9,101 nt of DNA from Desulfuromonadales bacterium (GTDB lineage Bacteria; Desulfobacterota; Desulfuromonadia; Desulfuromonadales; BM103), in assembly GCA_030630015.1 (NCBI GenBank), contig DAOVNV010000089.1, forward strand, positions 1 through 9,101, given 5' to 3'. Of this stretch, positions 1-6,629 are shown in pieces. Position 1 is the stretch's first letter. Each line of letters starts with the position of its first letter. The translations under genes were made by a program, and so were the position numbers. Below the pieces are notes generated by a model. That model saw only the letters and a list, made by a program, of their open reading frames with translations, had not been told where the DNA came from and searched no databases.

Positions 1-48
1 AACTTCCTGAAAGATCGGGGCTACTTTTTCGTCGAGATTAGCTGGCAT
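1..48 (-). CDS. N-terminal fragment, possibly glutamate dehydrogenase
   Basis: Only the first 16 codons are in the window; the gene runs off the left edge on the minus strand. The visible start reads MPANLDEKVAPIFQEV. A strong Shine-Dalgarno sequence (AGGAGAT, 54-60 on the minus strand) sits 5 bases before the ATG, so this is a real gene start. From memory, the peptide resembles the N-terminus of NADP-type glutamate dehydrogenases of Desulfuromonas-like bacteria, which make glutamate from 2-oxoglutarate and ammonia. Sixteen residues cannot prove this. The start is well supported; the product is a guess. Confidence 0.45.
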   Translation of the reverse strand, partial: MPANLDEKVAPIFQEV

Positions 49-53
49 GGGGG

Positions 54-60
54 ATCTCCT
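54..60 (-). promoter_or_regulatory. Ribosome binding site of the left-edge gene
   Basis: The minus strand reads AAAAAGGAGATCCCCCATG. The AGGAGAT core lies 5 bases from the ATG at 48. It is the best support that the left-edge fragment is a true gene start rather than a chance reading frame. Confidence 0.75.
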
Positions 61-300
61 TTTTGAAGTGCTTAAAATTTAATCAATAATGACGTTAAGG
101 CTACCATAAAAAATAATACCCGATCAAACATTATTTTTATGACTAAAATTTAGGCAAATATGAGGTTGGAGGAGAACCGCCTTTGGTGGATTTGATTAAA
201 AACTCATCGCTGGGTCATAAATTGCCATCAATAGCCCAACAGGCCTGATCTCTTATTTGCTGGACTAGGCCCATATCCCTGCTGATAGGTGTTGTCGAGG

Positions 301-534
301 TTAGTCAAGGATATTCCTGGCGTGCTCGTAGATCGGTCGCCTCGGGGACGTTTGATAAAACTGAACATCCTGTGTTGCGGTGACCTTGTGCAAGGTTCCG
401 TCAAGGAACATGCCCAGCATGAGCGGCATTGCTCTATATAGGAGTTGCAGGTTGCAGAGTTGACAGTAAGCCCAGTGCCTGTCCTTCAAGTTGTCTCCGC
501 AATTCCGGCAACGTAAATGCAGAACTTGACTCAT
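301..534 (-). CDS. Small zinc-ribbon protein, unknown function
   Basis: I do not recognise this 77-residue protein. It has one clear feature, a zinc-ribbon-like CxxC-x11-CxxC pattern (Cys9, Cys12, Cys24, Cys27), with sequence CRNCGD at the first knuckle and CQLC at the second. Four cysteines spaced this way usually bind one structural zinc. The remainder is a basic and hydrophobic tail with no signal peptide or membrane segment. The frame is open upstream to an ATG at 627 (108 residues), but that ATG has no ribosome binding site. The ATG at 534 has a purine-rich GAGGGAGA at 548-555, although the 13-base spacing is long. I prefer 534 because the zinc ribbon then lies near the N-terminus. It shares direction with its neighbours but has gaps of over 200 bases on both sides, so it is probably its own unit. 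Confidence 0.55.
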   Translation of the reverse strand: MSQVLHLRCRNCGDNLKDRHWAYCQLCNLQLLYRAMPLMLGMFLDGTLHKVTATQDVQFYQTSPRRPIYEHARNILD

Positions 535-750
535 GATTTTTTCACTTTCTCCCTCACAGATACGCTTTTTGCCTGTCGGAAGAGGAGCACCGGTTGTCCG
601 ACTAAAGAGGTATCTTAACCGGCTCATGATAATACTATACCATTTTTATCAGATTTATGCGCGTGACAGGTGAATAGGTCTGTCGTCAGATATCGTCAAT
701 CGGAACAAAAACTGTCCCGTTGGTAGAGATTCCTGTTCGAAAAGTGTGGC

Positions 751-1917
751 TCAATCGGCAGCCAGCCAGCTATGAATAGCACGCTGCTTGCCCGCCCAGT
801 TTCCCCCGAGACGCTCACGCAGGAAGGTGGTATAGAGGCTGTCGAAGAGTTGCTGTCCCTCGTTGAGGGTGTACATCCGCTCATAGAAAACCGCTTCCTG
901 CTCATGTGCCGGGTCGGCCAAGTCGTCTTTCTCGATCTTGACGGGAGGAGCCTTGAAGGATGCGAAGTGGAAGGTCTCGCCTTTCAGGGTCAGCTTCCAA
1001 AGCAGTTCCTGTTTTTCGAGGTAGATGACCGCCTCGTGGATGTCCTTGCCGCCCTGCAAAGCGGTGCAGACCTCGTTGAAATGGTCCTGCGGGCCGGTGA
1101 CTGATACTTTCTGAACGCCATTTTCGCTGGTGCCAGCCAGAACAAGACGGTCATTCAGATAAGCGACGAAGCATTCACCTTCAGCGGCCGGCCCAGGCTG
1201 ACAGACCATATACTCGGCAGAGGCATTCATGGTTTCGTAAAGCAGCCAGAGCAGGAAGTCCCTGCCGATCCACTGATTGGCGTCGATCAGGTCGAGGACG
1301 GCATCGCTGGTGGCCAGGTTGGCTTCTTGCAGCTGTGCAGCCAGCGGTTCATCGGCCAGGCGTAGAGCCCGTGCAAAGGGGCAGATGGGAACCAGGCGCA
1401 GACCCTCAAAGCTCTTGTTGAACAGATCGACAAACAGCTCGATCGTTTTAGCGCTGAGGTTGGTAAAGGTGACCAGGTTGTTATGGGTATTCCAGACGAC
1501 ATCGTGAACCATCGGAGTCGGCAGGGCTCTTGCGAAAAGCGCACCGCGCAAGGCGTCGCGCAGGTTCTCCCGTTTCGGTTTCGGCACCCTGTGCAGATTC
1601 GGGTTTTCGGCCAGGAACTCCGCTTCGGCCTGATCCATGTAGGCTTTGAACAAGGTGGCCGGCAGCTTGCGTTGATCGCGTCGAAAAGAGAAGACCAGGT
1701 ACTGATCGCGCTGGTAGGTCTGGATGCCGTCAAAGCTGCTCTCCTGCAGGTCGTCGAGCTGCACCCAGCCGATCGAAAGTTCCTCGCTGGTTTGCTCGAT
1801 GGAACGGAAAGCGTTTCTGGCCAGACAGGCGCCGGCCCACTCAACCAGGTCGCCGGGCGGCATTGTACCGATGACTTCGAACTGGCAGATACTGACGGTG
1901 TTATTCATGATGCCCAT
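751..1917 (-). CDS. rdgC: RdgC-family recombination-associated protein
   Basis: This is a 388-residue protein of the RdgC family. RdgC forms a ring-shaped dimer that binds double-stranded DNA and restrains RecA-driven recombination. Recognition comes from the order of conserved stretches as in E. coli RdgC: GW near residue 50, a basic LVFSFRRDQRKLP segment (74-86), a charged helical region (90-125), then ALFARALPTPMVHDVVW (126-142) and SAKTIELFVDLFNKSFEGLRL (155-175), matching the E. coli segment that reads PRAFSRFSQTMMW and following. The C-terminus (345-372) also matches, including a final GG. It is about 85 residues longer than the 303-residue E. coli protein, with the extra length mostly at 235-340. 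The frame is open up to 2085, but that start lies inside a mobile-like element. The ATG at 1917 has AGAGGAGA 9 bases upstream and is preferred. No partner gene is adjacent. Confidence 0.77.
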   Translation of the reverse strand: MGIMNNTVSICQFEVIGTMPPGDLVEWAGACLARNAFRSIEQTSEELSIGWVQLDDLQESSFDGIQTYQRDQYLVFSFRRDQRKLPATLFKAYMDQAEAEFLAENPNLHRVPKPKRENLRDALRGALFARALPTPMVHDVVWNTHNNLVTFTNLSAKTIELFVDLFNKSFEGLRLVPICPFARALRLADEPLAAQLQEANLATSDAVLDLIDANQWIGRDFLLWLLYETMNASAEYMVCQPGPAAEGECFVAYLNDRLVLAGTSENGVQKVSVTGPQDHFNEVCTALQGGKDIHEAVIYLEKQELLWKLTLKGETFHFASFKAPPVKIEKDDLADPAHEQEAVFYERMYTLNEGQQLFDSLYTTFLRERLGGNWAGKQRAIHSWLAAD

Positions 1918-1926
1918 GGCAATCAA

Positions 1927-1934
1927 TCTCCTCT
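1927..1934 (-). promoter_or_regulatory. Ribosome binding site that sets the rdgC start
   Basis: The minus strand reads AGAGGAGA here, 9 bases before the ATG at 1917 and 18 bases before the next in-frame ATG (1908). This near-consensus site rules out the longer reading frame beginning at 2085 and favours MGIMNNTV as the N-terminus of RdgC. Confidence 0.75.
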
Positions 1935-2019
1935 GGAAGGCTGTGTGCAGGGAGGTATGTTGGTACAACGTTTGAGCCTCAAGGACAAGTAAATTGTGTC
2001 TGATGATATGAAGAAAAAG

Positions 2020-2152
2020 GTAACTATTCAGCATCTCAGCGAGGGCATGTGGTCTACAGCTATTGCCTGCGTCCAATGTTGTCACTTAACTTCCCGCAAG
2101 CAACAGCTATAGCCCACATGCTGTACGGTTAGTCAGACAGCTGAATAGTTAC
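2020..2152. mobile_element. 133-bp MITE-like element with nested inverted repeats
   Basis: The element is bounded by a perfect 13-bp inverted repeat: GTAACTATTCAGC at 2020-2032 and GCTGAATAGTTAC at 2140-2152. Inside it, a second 27-base inverted repeat (2045-2071 against 2095-2121) matches at 23 of 27 positions around a 23-base centre. The hexamer GAAAAA flanks it directly at 2013-2018 and 2153-2158, which may be a remnant target duplication but is low-complexity and off by one base on the left. It encodes no transposase. Ends beginning GTAA resemble those of IS66-family insertion sequences, so it may be a non-autonomous derivative moved by such a transposase; that assignment is inference. 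It sits about 100 bases upstream of the rdgC start, where it may have separated the gene from older promoter sequence or donated a new one. Confidence 0.6.
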
Positions 2153-2260
2153 GAAAAAACTTGGCAGGGACAGTGCCGGCAATGTTAACTTGTTGCCTAT
2201 ATTGACACTGACTTGGTGATGGATGCTTTCAATGTTCATTCCACCGACTGAACCTTGCCG

Positions 2261-2971
2261 ATGCCAAAAAGATCCACAACACTCATTCTGGAAGAATACC
2301 GCTCCCTGCTCGAAGAATTAGACGCCTGGTTCGCGGGTTGCATCGACAGGTCCGCACCGGGGCTGATCCGTTGCGGAGAGGGTTGCAGCGCCTGCTGTCG
2401 CGGTTTGTTCGACATCACTTTGCTTGATGCCAGACTGCTGCAGGAGGGCTTTCGCAGTCTGCCCGGGGCGGTCCGTGCAGCTGTGCTCGACAGGGCCCGG
2501 CCGCGCCTGGCCGAACTGACGGCGCGCTGGCCCGGCTTCGGTCCGCCCTATCTGCTTAATGATCTGCCGGATGAGGAGTGGACCGAGATGCCGGAGGGGG
2601 ATGAGACGCCCTGTCCGCTGCTCGGGGAGGGCGGCCGCTGCCTGGTCTATGCCTGGCGGCCGATGACCTGCCGTTTGCATGGGCTGCCGAATATCGACCT
2701 CTCCGGAGAATCCTTTGCCGACACTTGGTGCAGTCTGAATTTCATCGAAGACAACCCGCTCGAGCGTTCGGAACTGCGCTGGGGGTTCCGTGATAACTTC
2801 ACACGAGAGATCGTCTTGTTCCGCGAGTTTGCCAAGGGTCTGCTCGGGTTTCCGGTCAATGAACTGGATACCTTCATTCCCACTGCGCTGTTTATTGAAT
2901 TCGAGGCGACCGACTGGCGGAGGGCTGTTGCAAAAATAGGAAGGCATGACCACAGTGAACCGAATCCATGA
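2261..2971 (+). CDS. CxxxCxxCC (YkgJ-type) metal-binding protein
   Basis: This 236-residue cytosolic protein has the cysteine signature of the YkgJ family (zinc- or iron-chelating domain): Cys38, Cys42, Cys45 and Cys46 in CGEGCSACCRG, followed by Cys118, Cys127 and Cys137 in PCPLL, GRCLVY and RPMTCRLHG. The RPxxCR segment is typical of the second half of the family's metal site. The exact biochemical role of most family members is unknown; iron-sulfur or zinc binding is inferred from the cysteines. There is no signal peptide or membrane segment. Residues 60-90 are probably helical and form an insert between the two cysteine groups. The frame also allows a TTG start at 2255. Neither start has a clear ribosome binding site, so ATG is chosen by default. 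It is divergent from rdgC and 87 bases ahead of the M48 protease gene, which has its own promoter. Confidence 0.8.
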   Translation: MPKRSTTLILEEYRSLLEELDAWFAGCIDRSAPGLIRCGEGCSACCRGLFDITLLDARLLQEGFRSLPGAVRAAVLDRARPRLAELTARWPGFGPPYLLNDLPDEEWTEMPEGDETPCPLLGEGGRCLVYAWRPMTCRLHGLPNIDLSGESFADTWCSLNFIEDNPLERSELRWGFRDNFTREIVLFREFAKGLLGFPVNELDTFIPTALFIEFEATDWRRAVAKIGRHDHSEPNP

Positions 2972-2989
2972 TTTCTTCCTCCGGGAAGG

Positions 2990-3018
2990 GTGACGTTCAG
3001 CTGTTGAGCCGGTATAAT
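2990..3018 (+). promoter_or_regulatory. Sigma-70-like promoter of the M48 protease gene
   Basis: A perfect -10 box TATAAT (3013-3018) lies 17 bases after GTGACG (2990-2995), which matches four of six positions of TTGACA. Transcription would begin near 3025, giving a leader of about 34 bases before the ATG at 3059. Position and spacing are ideal, but no experimental support is visible. Confidence 0.55.
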
Positions 3019-3058
3019 CAAACAACTGATGTCCAGGTTATTGAAAGGCTCCTGAATT

Positions 3059-4591
3059 ATGATGAAAAAACTGCTGTTGATCCTGTTGCCTGTGCTCCTG
3101 TTCGGTTGTGCCGTCAATCCGGTCACCGGCAAGAGTGAACTGGCATTGGTTCCCGAAAGCACGGAACTTAACGTTGGTGCGGAACAATATGCACCGAGTC
3201 GGCAGATGCAGGGCGGCGACTATATCACGGAACCGGCAATAGCGAATTATGTCAACAGTGTCGGGCAGCGGCTTGCCACGGTGAGCGACCGCAAGCTGCC
3301 CTACGAATTCAAGGTGATCAACGATTCCACGCCTAATGCCTGGGCACTGCCTGGAGGCAAGATTGCCATTAATCGCGGCCTGTTGACCGAGTTGAGCAGC
3401 GAGGCCGAGCTGGCCGCAGTCCTAGGCCATGAGATTGTCCATGCCGCAGCGCGCCATGGCGCCAAGGGCATGGAACGGGGGATGCTGATGCAGGGGGCCG
3501 TCCTTGCGGTCGGCATCGCGTCGAGCAATAGCGAATATGGCCGGATGGCTGTTGGCGGGGCCGGCATTGCAGCTGGACTGATCGGTCAGAAATACGGCCG
3601 CGATGCAGAACGGGAGGCTGACTATTACGGCATGCAATACATGGCGCGAGCCGGTTACGATCCGCAGGCCGCAGTCAATCTGCAGGAGACTTTTGTCCGT
3701 CTTTCGGAAGGGCGCAACCAGGACTGGTTGTCCGGACTCTTTGCCAGTCATCCGCCTTCGATGGAACGGGTCGCTGCTAACCGGCAGACAGCTCTTGAAC
3801 TTCCCGCCGGTGGCGAGATCGGGCGGGAGCGCTACCTGCAGAAGATCGCGCCGCTGATTGCCGCAAAAGAGGCTTACAAGGCCTATGACGATGGCCGCAA
3901 GGCGCTCGCCGAGGGGAAAACCGATATGGCCCAGGCTATGGCGCAGAAGGCTCTCAAGGCAGTGCCGGGTGAAGCCCTGTTCCACTCCCTGCGCGGTGAC
4001 GTGCGTCTCAAGCAGGGACGCTACAAGGACGCCATCACCAATTACGATCGTGCCCTGCAGCGCAACAACGATTATTTCCACTATTACCTGCAGCGCGGGC
4101 TCGCCAGGGAGAAGCTGGGTGACCTCGATGCGGCTTATGCCGATCTCGACCAGAGTGTCAAACGCCTGCCGACGGCAGCCGCACTGAATTCGCTCGGCAA
4201 TATTTCCCTTGTCAGAGGGGACCGTGAGCAGGCCAAGAAGTTTTTTGCCTCGGCCGCCGGTTCCAAATCGGGACCGGGCCAGGCTGCGGCCTCTGCTTTG
4301 ACCCGCCTCGACCTGCCTGACAACCCGCAGAAATACCTCGAGGTACGGCTGGGTCGGGACAAGCAGGGCAACCTGCTTGCCCAGGTCGTCAATTCCACAA
4401 CCGAGGCGGTGACCGATATTGCTTTTGTGATTGTTTACACGGATGCCGCAGGCCAGCAGAAGCAACGGTCCCTGCGATTGCGGGGAGTGCTGGAACCGCA
4501 AAAAGCGATGGTCGTCTCCACCGGTATCGGCCCCGAGGTCAAGTCCAAGGGACTGAAGGCGGGGGTAACAAGAGCCCGGATCGCTGAATAA
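3059..4591 (+). CDS. M48-family metalloprotease lipoprotein with TPR repeats
   Basis: This 510-residue envelope protease belongs to the same broad group as BepA/YfgC and LoiP, which degrade or help assemble outer-membrane proteins. The N-terminus is a lipoprotein signal: lysines, a hydrophobic stretch, then the lipobox LFGC with Cys17 as the lipid-modified residue. The zinc site is HEIVH (His124, Glu125, His128), with Glu186 in READYYG as the likely third ligand. NAWALPGGKIAINRGLL (93-109) and SHPPSMERV (230-238) are also family hallmarks. Residues about 270-370 hold TPR-like helical repeats (AYKAYDDGRKALAEGK, GDVRLKQGRYKDAITNYDRAL, GLAREKLGDLDAAYADLD). The last 90 residues look like a beta-sandwich resembling FxLYD domains, beyond the usual BepA layout. 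AAAGG 10 bases upstream supports the start at 3059, though a second ATG follows immediately. Substrate unknown. Confidence 0.88.
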   Translation: MMKKLLLILLPVLLFGCAVNPVTGKSELALVPESTELNVGAEQYAPSRQMQGGDYITEPAIANYVNSVGQRLATVSDRKLPYEFKVINDSTPNAWALPGGKIAINRGLLTELSSEAELAAVLGHEIVHAAARHGAKGMERGMLMQGAVLAVGIASSNSEYGRMAVGGAGIAAGLIGQKYGRDAEREADYYGMQYMARAGYDPQAAVNLQETFVRLSEGRNQDWLSGLFASHPPSMERVAANRQTALELPAGGEIGRERYLQKIAPLIAAKEAYKAYDDGRKALAEGKTDMAQAMAQKALKAVPGEALFHSLRGDVRLKQGRYKDAITNYDRALQRNNDYFHYYLQRGLAREKLGDLDAAYADLDQSVKRLPTAAALNSLGNISLVRGDREQAKKFFASAAGSKSGPGQAAASALTRLDLPDNPQKYLEVRLGRDKQGNLLAQVVNSTTEAVTDIAFVIVYTDAAGQQKQRSLRLRGVLEPQKAMVVSTGIGPEVKSKGLKAGVTRARIAE

Positions 4592-4608
4592 TACTGAGAT
4601 CAGTGGCC

Positions 4609-4631
4609 CGCCATCGCCGAAGGCTATGGCG
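4609..4631 (+). terminator. Hairpin after the M48 gene, possible terminator
   Basis: CGCCAT, GCC, loop GAA, GGC and ATGGCG form a stem of nine pairs with one C-T mismatch, 18 bases after the stop codon of the protease gene. No T run follows, so it may stabilise the 3' end or depend on Rho rather than act as a classical intrinsic terminator. Confidence 0.4.
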
Positions 4632-4644
4632 TGGCAAACAGGTA

Positions 4645-4661
4645 GCGAGTGGCGAGTGGCG
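4645..4661. repeat. Short tandem repeat of GCGAGTG
   Basis: The heptamer GCGAGTG occurs twice in tandem and is followed by GCG (about 2.4 copies), between the M48 gene hairpin and recQ. It could be a slippage product or part of a dispersed repeat; no function is visible. Confidence 0.5.
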
Positions 4662-4734
4662 CGGCAATCTGTATGGCCTGGCACCTTGCTTCTTGTTTGA
4701 ACGATGAAACTACCCCAAAATGTGATGTAGTGTG

Positions 4735-6543
4735 ATGATCAAACAAACACCTCTTGAAATTTTAAGCTCGGTTTTCGGCTATAGTTCTTTCCGTCCTTAC
4801 CAGCAGGAAATCATTGAAAAGCTGATTGATGGTGGCGACGCTTTTGTCTTGATGCCGACCGGCGGCGGCAAGTCGCTCTGCTACCAGATCCCGGCCCTGC
4901 TTCGGCCCGGGACAGCAATTGTCGTTTCGCCGTTGATCTCCCTGATGAAGGATCAGGTCGATGCCCTGTGCGCCAACGGCGTGCGTGCGGCCTGCTACAA
5001 TTCCTCCCTGGGCGCCCCGGCTGCGCGCCGGGTGCTGGCGGAGCTGCACGCCGGCGCCCTCGACCTGCTCTATGTTGCTCCGGAGCGCTTGATGAACGAG
5101 GCCTTCGTGGCGCGGCTGCAAGGGATTGAGCTGGCCCTGTTCGCTGTTGATGAGGCCCACTGCATTTCCCAATGGGGACATGACTTCCGTCCCGAATATA
5201 TCCAGCTGGGTCGACTGCGCCAGGTTTTTTCCGATGTGCCGATGATCGCCTTGACCGCCACGGCCGATCCCCAGACCAGCGACGACATTCTCGAGCGTCT
5301 CCACCTGCAGCAGGCTGACTGCTATGCGGCCGGCTTCGATCGGCCGAATATCCGCTACAGTGTGATGGATAAGCTGAAACCTTTCGCCCAGTTGAAGGAG
5401 TTTCTCAGCGGTCGCCCGAATGATGCGGGCATTGTGTATGCCCTGAGCCGCAAGCGGACCGAAGATGTGGCCGACCGTCTCGTGGCATCGGGGGTTGCGG
5501 CAGCCGCCTACCACGCCGGTTTGCCAGCGGCCGAGCGCCAGCGCGTCCAAGAGGATTTCCTGCGCGATGATCTGCAGGTTGTTGTGGCCACGGTCGCTTT
5601 CGGCATGGGGATCGACAAGCCGAATGTGCGTTTCGTGGTGCACTACGACCTGCCGAAGAATATTGAAAGTTATTACCAGGAAACAGGAAGGGCCGGTCGC
5701 GATGGCTTGCCAGCCGAGGCGCTGCTGTTGTTCGGTTACGGTGATATCGTCATCGCACGCAGCCTGATCGAGAAGGGCCGCAATCCGGAGCAGAACCGGA
5801 TCGAACTGCACAAGTTGAATGCCATGGTTGGTTTTGCCGAGCCATTGACCTGTCGGCGCCGGGTCCTGCTCGGATATTTCGGCGAGAAACTCGAAGAAGA
5901 TTGCGGCAACTGCGACATCTGTCTCGACCCGCCGCAGCGTTACGACGCCACCGAGGACGCACAAAAGGTACTGTCCTGCGTCTACCGGGTCGGCCAGCGC
6001 TTCGGTGTGGGCTATGTGATCGACGTGCTGCGCGGCTCGCAAAACCAGCGCATTAAACAACTTGGTCATGATCGGCTGTCCACTTACGGAATCGGCGCCG
6101 AAAACGGCCAAGAGGCCTGGGGCAGCCTGATCCGGCAATTGGTTCATCTCGGCTACCTGAAACAGGATATCGCCAACTACTCAGTCCTCAAGCTGACCGA
6201 GGCAGCACGCCCGCTGTTGCGTGGCGCGCAGGAATTGATCCTGCCCTGTCCAAGGATCAAACCGAAGGCCGCCAAGAAAAAGGTGCGCAAAACGCTTGAG
6301 GAACTCGAGTATGATGAAGCTTTGTTCGAGGCGCTGCGTGTACGGCGCAAGGACATGGCAGTGGCTGCCGGCGTACCACCTTTCGTGATCTTCGGTGACC
6401 AGTCGCTGGCGGAAATGGCGGCGTTCAGACCTGTCAGCCAGGAAGAAATGCTGGCGATCAACGGGGTCGGGGAGCACAAGCTGAAGCGCTACGGGGAGGA
6501 TTTTCTTGAAGTGATCAGACAGTATTGTAATATTCAGGACTGA
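4735..6543 (+). CDS. recQ: ATP-dependent DNA helicase RecQ
   Basis: RecQ is a 3'-to-5' DNA helicase that processes stalled forks and recombination intermediates. The protein has 602 residues, close to E. coli RecQ (609). All family parts are present in order (numbers from the GTG at 4732; subtract one for the ATG used here): FRPYQQEII (20-28), Walker A PTGGGKS (42-48), DEAHCISQWGHDFRPEY (140-156), motif III TATA (175-178), motif VI QETGRAGRDG (316-325), the zinc-binding cysteines 374, 391, 394 and 397 (YFGEKLEEDCGNCDIC), the winged-helix RQC region (about 405-505) and a C-terminal HRDC domain (about 525-600). Nothing is missing, so it should be active. GTG at 4732 directly precedes the ATG and either may be used; neither has a Shine-Dalgarno sequence. 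It stands apart from its neighbours, with 143 bases upstream and a terminator-like repeat downstream. Confidence 0.97.
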   Translation: MIKQTPLEILSSVFGYSSFRPYQQEIIEKLIDGGDAFVLMPTGGGKSLCYQIPALLRPGTAIVVSPLISLMKDQVDALCANGVRAACYNSSLGAPAARRVLAELHAGALDLLYVAPERLMNEAFVARLQGIELALFAVDEAHCISQWGHDFRPEYIQLGRLRQVFSDVPMIALTATADPQTSDDILERLHLQQADCYAAGFDRPNIRYSVMDKLKPFAQLKEFLSGRPNDAGIVYALSRKRTEDVADRLVASGVAAAAYHAGLPAAERQRVQEDFLRDDLQVVVATVAFGMGIDKPNVRFVVHYDLPKNIESYYQETGRAGRDGLPAEALLLFGYGDIVIARSLIEKGRNPEQNRIELHKLNAMVGFAEPLTCRRRVLLGYFGEKLEEDCGNCDICLDPPQRYDATEDAQKVLSCVYRVGQRFGVGYVIDVLRGSQNQRIKQLGHDRLSTYGIGAENGQEAWGSLIRQLVHLGYLKQDIANYSVLKLTEAARPLLRGAQELILPCPRIKPKAAKKKVRKTLEELEYDEALFEALRVRRKDMAVAAGVPPFVIFGDQSLAEMAAFRPVSQEEMLAINGVGEHKLKRYGEDFLEVIRQYCNIQD

Positions 6544-6550
6544 GATACGT

Positions 6551-6604
6551 GTAGGAGCGACCTCCCGGTCGCGAATTTTTTCGCGGTTAGAAAACCGCTC
6601 CTAC
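6551..6604. repeat. Inverted pair of REP-like hairpins
   Basis: The 54-base unit begins GTAGGAGCG (6551-6559) and ends with its exact complement CGCTCCTAC (6596-6604). Each half folds on its own: GCGACC-TCCC-GGTCGC (6557-6572) and GCGGTT-AGAA-AACCGC (6583-6598). GTAGGAGCG followed by a small hairpin is the pattern of dispersed REP elements known in Pseudomonas and many other proteobacteria, and a head-to-head pair is a typical BIME arrangement. REP elements are mobilised by REP-associated tyrosine transposases and can stabilise mRNA ends or attract gyrase. Copies elsewhere in the genome are expected but cannot be seen here. Confidence 0.75.
6557..6581 (+). terminator. Likely recQ terminator made from the left REP hairpin
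   Basis: The stem GCGACC/GGTCGC with loop TCCC is followed by GAATTTTTT, the shape of an intrinsic terminator, beginning 13 bases after the recQ stop codon. The same bases form the left half of the REP pair, so the repeat probably doubles as the recQ terminator. Confidence 0.6.
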
Positions 6605-6629
6605 AAAATGACTGGAAACAGAGGACACT

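Larger units (their letters stand above)
1918..2260. other. Intergenic region between divergent rdgC and CxxxCxxCC gene
   Basis: This 343-base gap separates genes transcribed away from each other, so it must hold promoters for both. The middle (2020-2152) is occupied by an inverted-repeat element. Closer to rdgC there is a short perfect palindrome, TTGAGCCTCAA (1972-1982), about 55 bases upstream of the rdgC start; it might be an operator but has no support beyond symmetry. On the other side, a perfect -35 hexamer TTGACA (2202-2207) faces the plus-strand gene, but no acceptable -10 follows. No small gene is evident. Confidence 0.5.

Noticed and set aside
1918..2085. N-terminal extension of rdgC to 444 residues
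   Set aside because: The extra 56 codons run into the inverted-repeat element, have no ribosome binding site, and are not RdgC-like, while the start at 1917 has a strong site.
2020..2152. Integron attC recombination site
   Set aside because: Size and imperfect pairing are similar to attC, but the ends lack the RYYYAAC and GTTRRRY core sites, there is no integrase gene, and no cassette array follows.
2202..2230. Promoter for the CxxxCxxCC gene from TTGACA at 2202
   Set aside because: The -35 is perfect, but no hexamer at 15-19 bases spacing resembles TATAAT.
2969..2990. Terminator after the CxxxCxxCC gene (CTTCC-TCCG-GGAAG)
   Set aside because: The stem has only five pairs and no T run follows; the next promoter begins immediately after.
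3422..4684. Long 420-residue minus-strand reading frame opposite the M48 gene
   Set aside because: It is the antisense shadow of a gene with clear family motifs; its residues show no domain pattern and it has no ribosome binding site.
4762..6147. Long 461-residue minus-strand reading frame opposite recQ
   Set aside because: It mirrors the codon pattern of recQ, whose full set of helicase motifs is intact; nothing in the antisense protein is recognisable.
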